Part shown: piece by piece, positions 14,182 to 16,414 of the stretch
How the letters are laid out: each line of letters starts with the position of its first letter
Numbering within the stretch: the stretch's first letter is position 1
Notes under the pieces: model-generated
What the model saw: only the letters and a program-made list of their open reading frames with translations
What the model was told of the DNA's origin: nothing
Databases searched by the model: none
Assembly (NCBI GenBank): GCA_946631345.1
Contig: CAMPAA010000053.1
Location: 1 to 16,414, forward strand
Direction of reading: 5' to 3'
From: an uncultured Verrucomicrobiota bacterium
GTDB lineage: Bacteria > Verrucomicrobiota > Kiritimatiellia > RFP12 > UBA1067
DNA: 16,414 bases
Translations under genes and position numbers: made by a program

Positions 14182-16205
14182 CAGAGATGAAAAGGATAAT
14201 GGGATTCATTCTTGCCGGCTGCGCCGGACTGTGCGTCGCGGACGCCCAGACGTTCAGCGTGAAGAGTCCGGACGGGAGAAACGAAATAAGGCTTATGACT
14301 GAGCCTACGCTTTCGTATGCAGTGTACCGTGACGGCGCGGAACGCGTGGCCGCTACGCCCCTCGCACTTGAGGTCGAGGGGCGGGGCGTGCTTGGCGGTT
14401 CCGCGACGAAGGTCGTGGCCGAGGATACCGTGAGCCTGACCGGCGTCATTCCGTCGCCGATCTACAAGAAGGCGTCGGTCAGCGAGAATGCGATCAAGAA
14501 GACCGTCACGTTCGAGGGAGGCTGGAAGGTCGTGTTCATAGCGCGTGACGACGGTGTCGCCTACCGGTTCGAAACGTCGTTCCCCGACCGTGTGAAGGTG
14601 CTGAACGAGGTTGCCGGAATCACGTTCCCGGATGGTTCCAACACGGTCTACGCCGGCTACTGCCACTCGAGGATCGAGCCTCTCCAGTGCAGTTGGGAGT
14701 CGGTGTACGTGACCACGAACGCCGCCTCGGTCGCCGCCGGCGGGGAGACGGTGTATCTGCCTCTCGTGACAAAGTTCAGCGACGGCGCTGTGATGTGCGT
14801 GACAGAGAGCGACCTGCTCGACTATCCCGGATGGAACCTGAAGCGCGCCGCAGGCGACGCGCCGGCGCTTGAGGCGATGATGGCAAGGCGTCCCGCGAAG
14901 GTGGAGCACCGCAACGGGGCGGAGATCGGCTCGCCCGACAGGCCGCTTCGCCACATACGCGTGACCGAACGCACACAGTATCTTGCCGAGACGGCTGGCA
15001 CGCGCACCTATCCGTGGCGCGTGTTCATGCTTGCTCAGAACGAGGCCAAGCTATGCGAGGCAGACATAGTGTATGCGCTCGCGTCTCCGTGCAGGCTGAA
15101 GAACACCGGCTGGATCAAGCCGGGCAAGGTAGCTTGGGACTGGTGGAACTGCTGGAACGTGTCGGGCGTGCCGTTCCGCGCAGGGTGCAACACGGCCACA
15201 TACGAATACTACATCGACTTCGCCGCCGAGTTCGGCGTGGAGTACGTGATCATGGATGAGGGCTGGTCCAAAAAGCTCAACGTGCTTGAGCTGAACCCCG
15301 AGACCGACGTGCCGCATCTCGTCAAATACGGAAACGCGCGTGGCGTCGGCATCATCCTGTGGTGCGCATGGCCGCAGCTCGCCGGGCGGCAGAACGAAGT
15401 GTTCGGCAGGTACGCCAAGATGGGCGTGAAGGGCTTCAAGATCGACTTCATGGACCGCGACGACCAGGATGTGGAGGTGTTCCTTGAGGAGACCGCGAAG
15501 ATCGCCGCCGACTGGAAGCTCGTGATCGACTTCCACGGCATGCACAAACCAACCGGCCTCAGCCGCACCTATCCGAACGTGCTAAACTATGAGGGCGTGC
15601 ATGGCCTGGAGCAGACGAAGTGGGAGAAGACGGTTGATTTCCCCCGCAATGACCTGCTTTCGTTCTTCTGCCGCCAGAGTGCAGGGCCGATGGACTACAC
15701 TCCCGGCGCGATGCTGAACATGACGAAGTCGCAATACGTCCCTAACCACGCGCAGCCGGGAAGCCAGGGCACGCGTGTGCACCAGATGGCGCTAATGTCG
15801 CTCTACGAGGCTCCGCTCCAGATGCTCTGCGACTCCCCAACGCAGTATCTGCGCAACCGCGACTGCTTTTCGTTCATGGCCAAGGTTCCGGTTACGTGGG
15901 ACGAAACCGTGGGAATCGCCGGCGACATGGAAGGGTTTGTCGTGGCCGCTCGCCGCAAGGGCGACGTTTGGTATCTCTCGGCGATAAATTCGTGGACTCC
16001 GCGCAAGGTGCAGGTTCCCACTTCATTCCTCGGGGACGGGAAGTGGCGCGCCGAAATCTTCGCGGATGGGATCAACGCCGACCGCGATGCAACCGACTAC
16101 GTGAACCGCTCCGCCACGATATCCGCCGGCGAGCCTGTCACGCTTGATCTGGCGCCGGGCGGCGGCTGGACGGCGCGCTTCGTCCGCAAGGGACTGTTTT
16201 GGTAA
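14178..16205 (+). CDS. Exported GH97 glycoside hydrolase, probable retaining (alpha-galactosidase-like) type
   Basis: A 675-residue secreted glycosidase of family GH97. The N-terminal beta-sandwich (about 24-290, opening VKSPDGRNEIRL) is followed by the catalytic barrel with GWIKPGKVAWDWW ending at 323, MDEGW at 359-363, KIDFMDRDDQ with Asp423, and FHGMHKPTGLSRTYPN followed by NYEGVHGLE with Glu472, then a C-terminal beta domain. Asp423 stands where retaining GH97 enzymes such as BtGH97b carry their nucleophile, with Glu472 as likely acid/base; inverting SusB-type enzymes lack that Asp. The signal ends VADA before QTF; LAGC at 12-15 is a lipobox-like alternative that would give a very short lipoprotein signal. 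ATG 14178 overlaps the previous stop (AAGGA 8 nt upstream); ATG 14187, 9 nt after AAGGAG, is equally plausible. Confidence 0.88.
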   Translation: MTEMKRIMGFILAGCAGLCVADAQTFSVKSPDGRNEIRLMTEPTLSYAVYRDGAERVAATPLALEVEGRGVLGGSATKVVAEDTVSLTGVIPSPIYKKASVSENAIKKTVTFEGGWKVVFIARDDGVAYRFETSFPDRVKVLNEVAGITFPDGSNTVYAGYCHSRIEPLQCSWESVYVTTNAASVAAGGETVYLPLVTKFSDGAVMCVTESDLLDYPGWNLKRAAGDAPALEAMMARRPAKVEHRNGAEIGSPDRPLRHIRVTERTQYLAETAGTRTYPWRVFMLAQNEAKLCEADIVYALASPCRLKNTGWIKPGKVAWDWWNCWNVSGVPFRAGCNTATYEYYIDFAAEFGVEYVIMDEGWSKKLNVLELNPETDVPHLVKYGNARGVGIILWCAWPQLAGRQNEVFGRYAKMGVKGFKIDFMDRDDQDVEVFLEETAKIAADWKLVIDFHGMHKPTGLSRTYPNVLNYEGVHGLEQTKWEKTVDFPRNDLLSFFCRQSAGPMDYTPGAMLNMTKSQYVPNHAQPGSQGTRVHQMALMSLYEAPLQMLCDSPTQYLRNRDCFSFMAKVPVTWDETVGIAGDMEGFVVAARRKGDVWYLSAINSWTPRKVQVPTSFLGDGKWRAEIFADGINADRDATDYVNRSATISAGEPVTLDLAPGGGWTARFVRKGLFW

Positions 16206-16414
16206 AGCTTTCGGTCATACTGCCTGTCTTCAACCTCGCCGGCAGTATCGGCGGGAACCTGAAGAAGGTCGAGGGCGTGTTGAAGCGCACCGGCCTCTCC
16301 TACGAGATTGTGCCCGTGGACGACGGCTCGTCGGACGGCACGCCGGACGAGCTCCGTGTGTGGGCGGCTGGCGGCGCTGGCCGTAACCCTGTGTTCCTTG
16401 AGCGTAACGGCGGC
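16199..16414 (+). CDS. Family 2 glycosyltransferase, 5' part only, TTG start
   Basis: The first 72 codons of a GT-A fold, family 2 glycosyltransferase are visible before the right edge. The protein opens VKLSVILPVFNLAGSI and continues to YEIVPVDDGSSDGT, the nucleotide-sugar and metal-binding strand, then FLERNGG, resembling dolichyl- or undecaprenyl-phosphate sugar transferases such as DPM1/GtrB relatives. There is no ATG or GTG at the right place; TTG at 16199 is the likely start, with AAGGGA at 16188-16193 five bases upstream, and it overlaps the GH97 stop (TAA 16203-16205), indicating translational coupling. A different frame open at 16144-16386 encodes nothing recognisable. Acceptor and sugar donor cannot be told from this fragment. 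Confidence 0.85.
   Translation, partial: MVKLSVILPVFNLAGSIGGNLKKVEGVLKRTGLSYEIVPVDDGSSDGTPDELRVWAAGGAGRNPVFLERNGG

Noticed and set aside
14208..14222. GH97 protein as a lipoprotein (LAGC lipobox)
   Set aside because: The hydrophobic stretch before the Cys would be very short, and a good signal peptidase I site (VADA before Q) follows; kept only as an alternative in the gene entry.
16144..16386. 80-residue + strand frame at the right edge
   Set aside because: It is an Arg-rich frame overlapping the GH97 end; the true gene is the GT2 frame opening with TTG at 16199.

Overview
This is a GC-rich, densely packed bacterial window in which every real gene is on the + strand. Gene content points to a Gram-negative: an outer-membrane lipid transport (Mla) system and several exported glycan-active enzymes. 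Two very large proteins of the GH123/DUF4091 type, a GH97 enzyme and a CE7-type esterase together suggest a saccharolytic member of the PVC superphylum, for example a gut Kiritimatiellota or Lentisphaerota lineage. That placement is an inference from gene content; there is no rRNA or marker-gene phylogeny here.

Layout. (1) 2-2841: the 3' end of an MlaE permease, then MlaF ATPase, MlaD substrate-binding protein and an RsuA/RluB-family pseudouridine synthase, joined by a 4-nt gap, an ATGA overlap and a TGATG overlap. MlaD carries a recent in-frame 105-bp tandem duplication. (2) 2869-6944: an exported multidomain GH123-like protein and a class I mannose-6-phosphate isomerase, again coupled by ATGA. 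(3) 6945-7062: the only sizeable non-coding gap, with two small hairpins and a perfect extended -10 promoter. (4) 7063-9615: tsaE, ettA and an unknown protein with two C-terminal membrane segments. (5) 9608-16414: an exported acetyl-xylan-esterase-like protein, a second exported GH123-like protein fused to a broken SGNH hydrolase domain, an exported GH97 enzyme, and the start of a family 2 glycosyltransferase that opens with TTG.

How the parts fit. Block 5 reads as a small glycan-degradation operon: an esterase removes acyl groups, the GH123-like protein and the GH97 enzyme cut glycosidic bonds. ManA in block 2 would feed mannose-6-phosphate into glycolysis. No SusC/SusD pair, sulfatase, transporter or local regulator is visible, so the substrate cannot be named. 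Blocks 1 and 4 are housekeeping (lipid asymmetry, rRNA modification, tRNA t6A, ribosome-associated ABC-F).

The most unusual points are: the GH123-like/SGNH fusion whose SGNH part lacks the nucleophile block and the block II glycines; two identical 13-base extended -10 promoters placed so close to tsaE and the esterase gene that both transcripts should be leaderless or nearly so, one of them hidden inside the codons of the upstream gene; and the near-perfect repeat duplication in MlaD. No tRNA, rRNA, CRISPR array, insertion sequence or convincing rho-independent terminator was seen.
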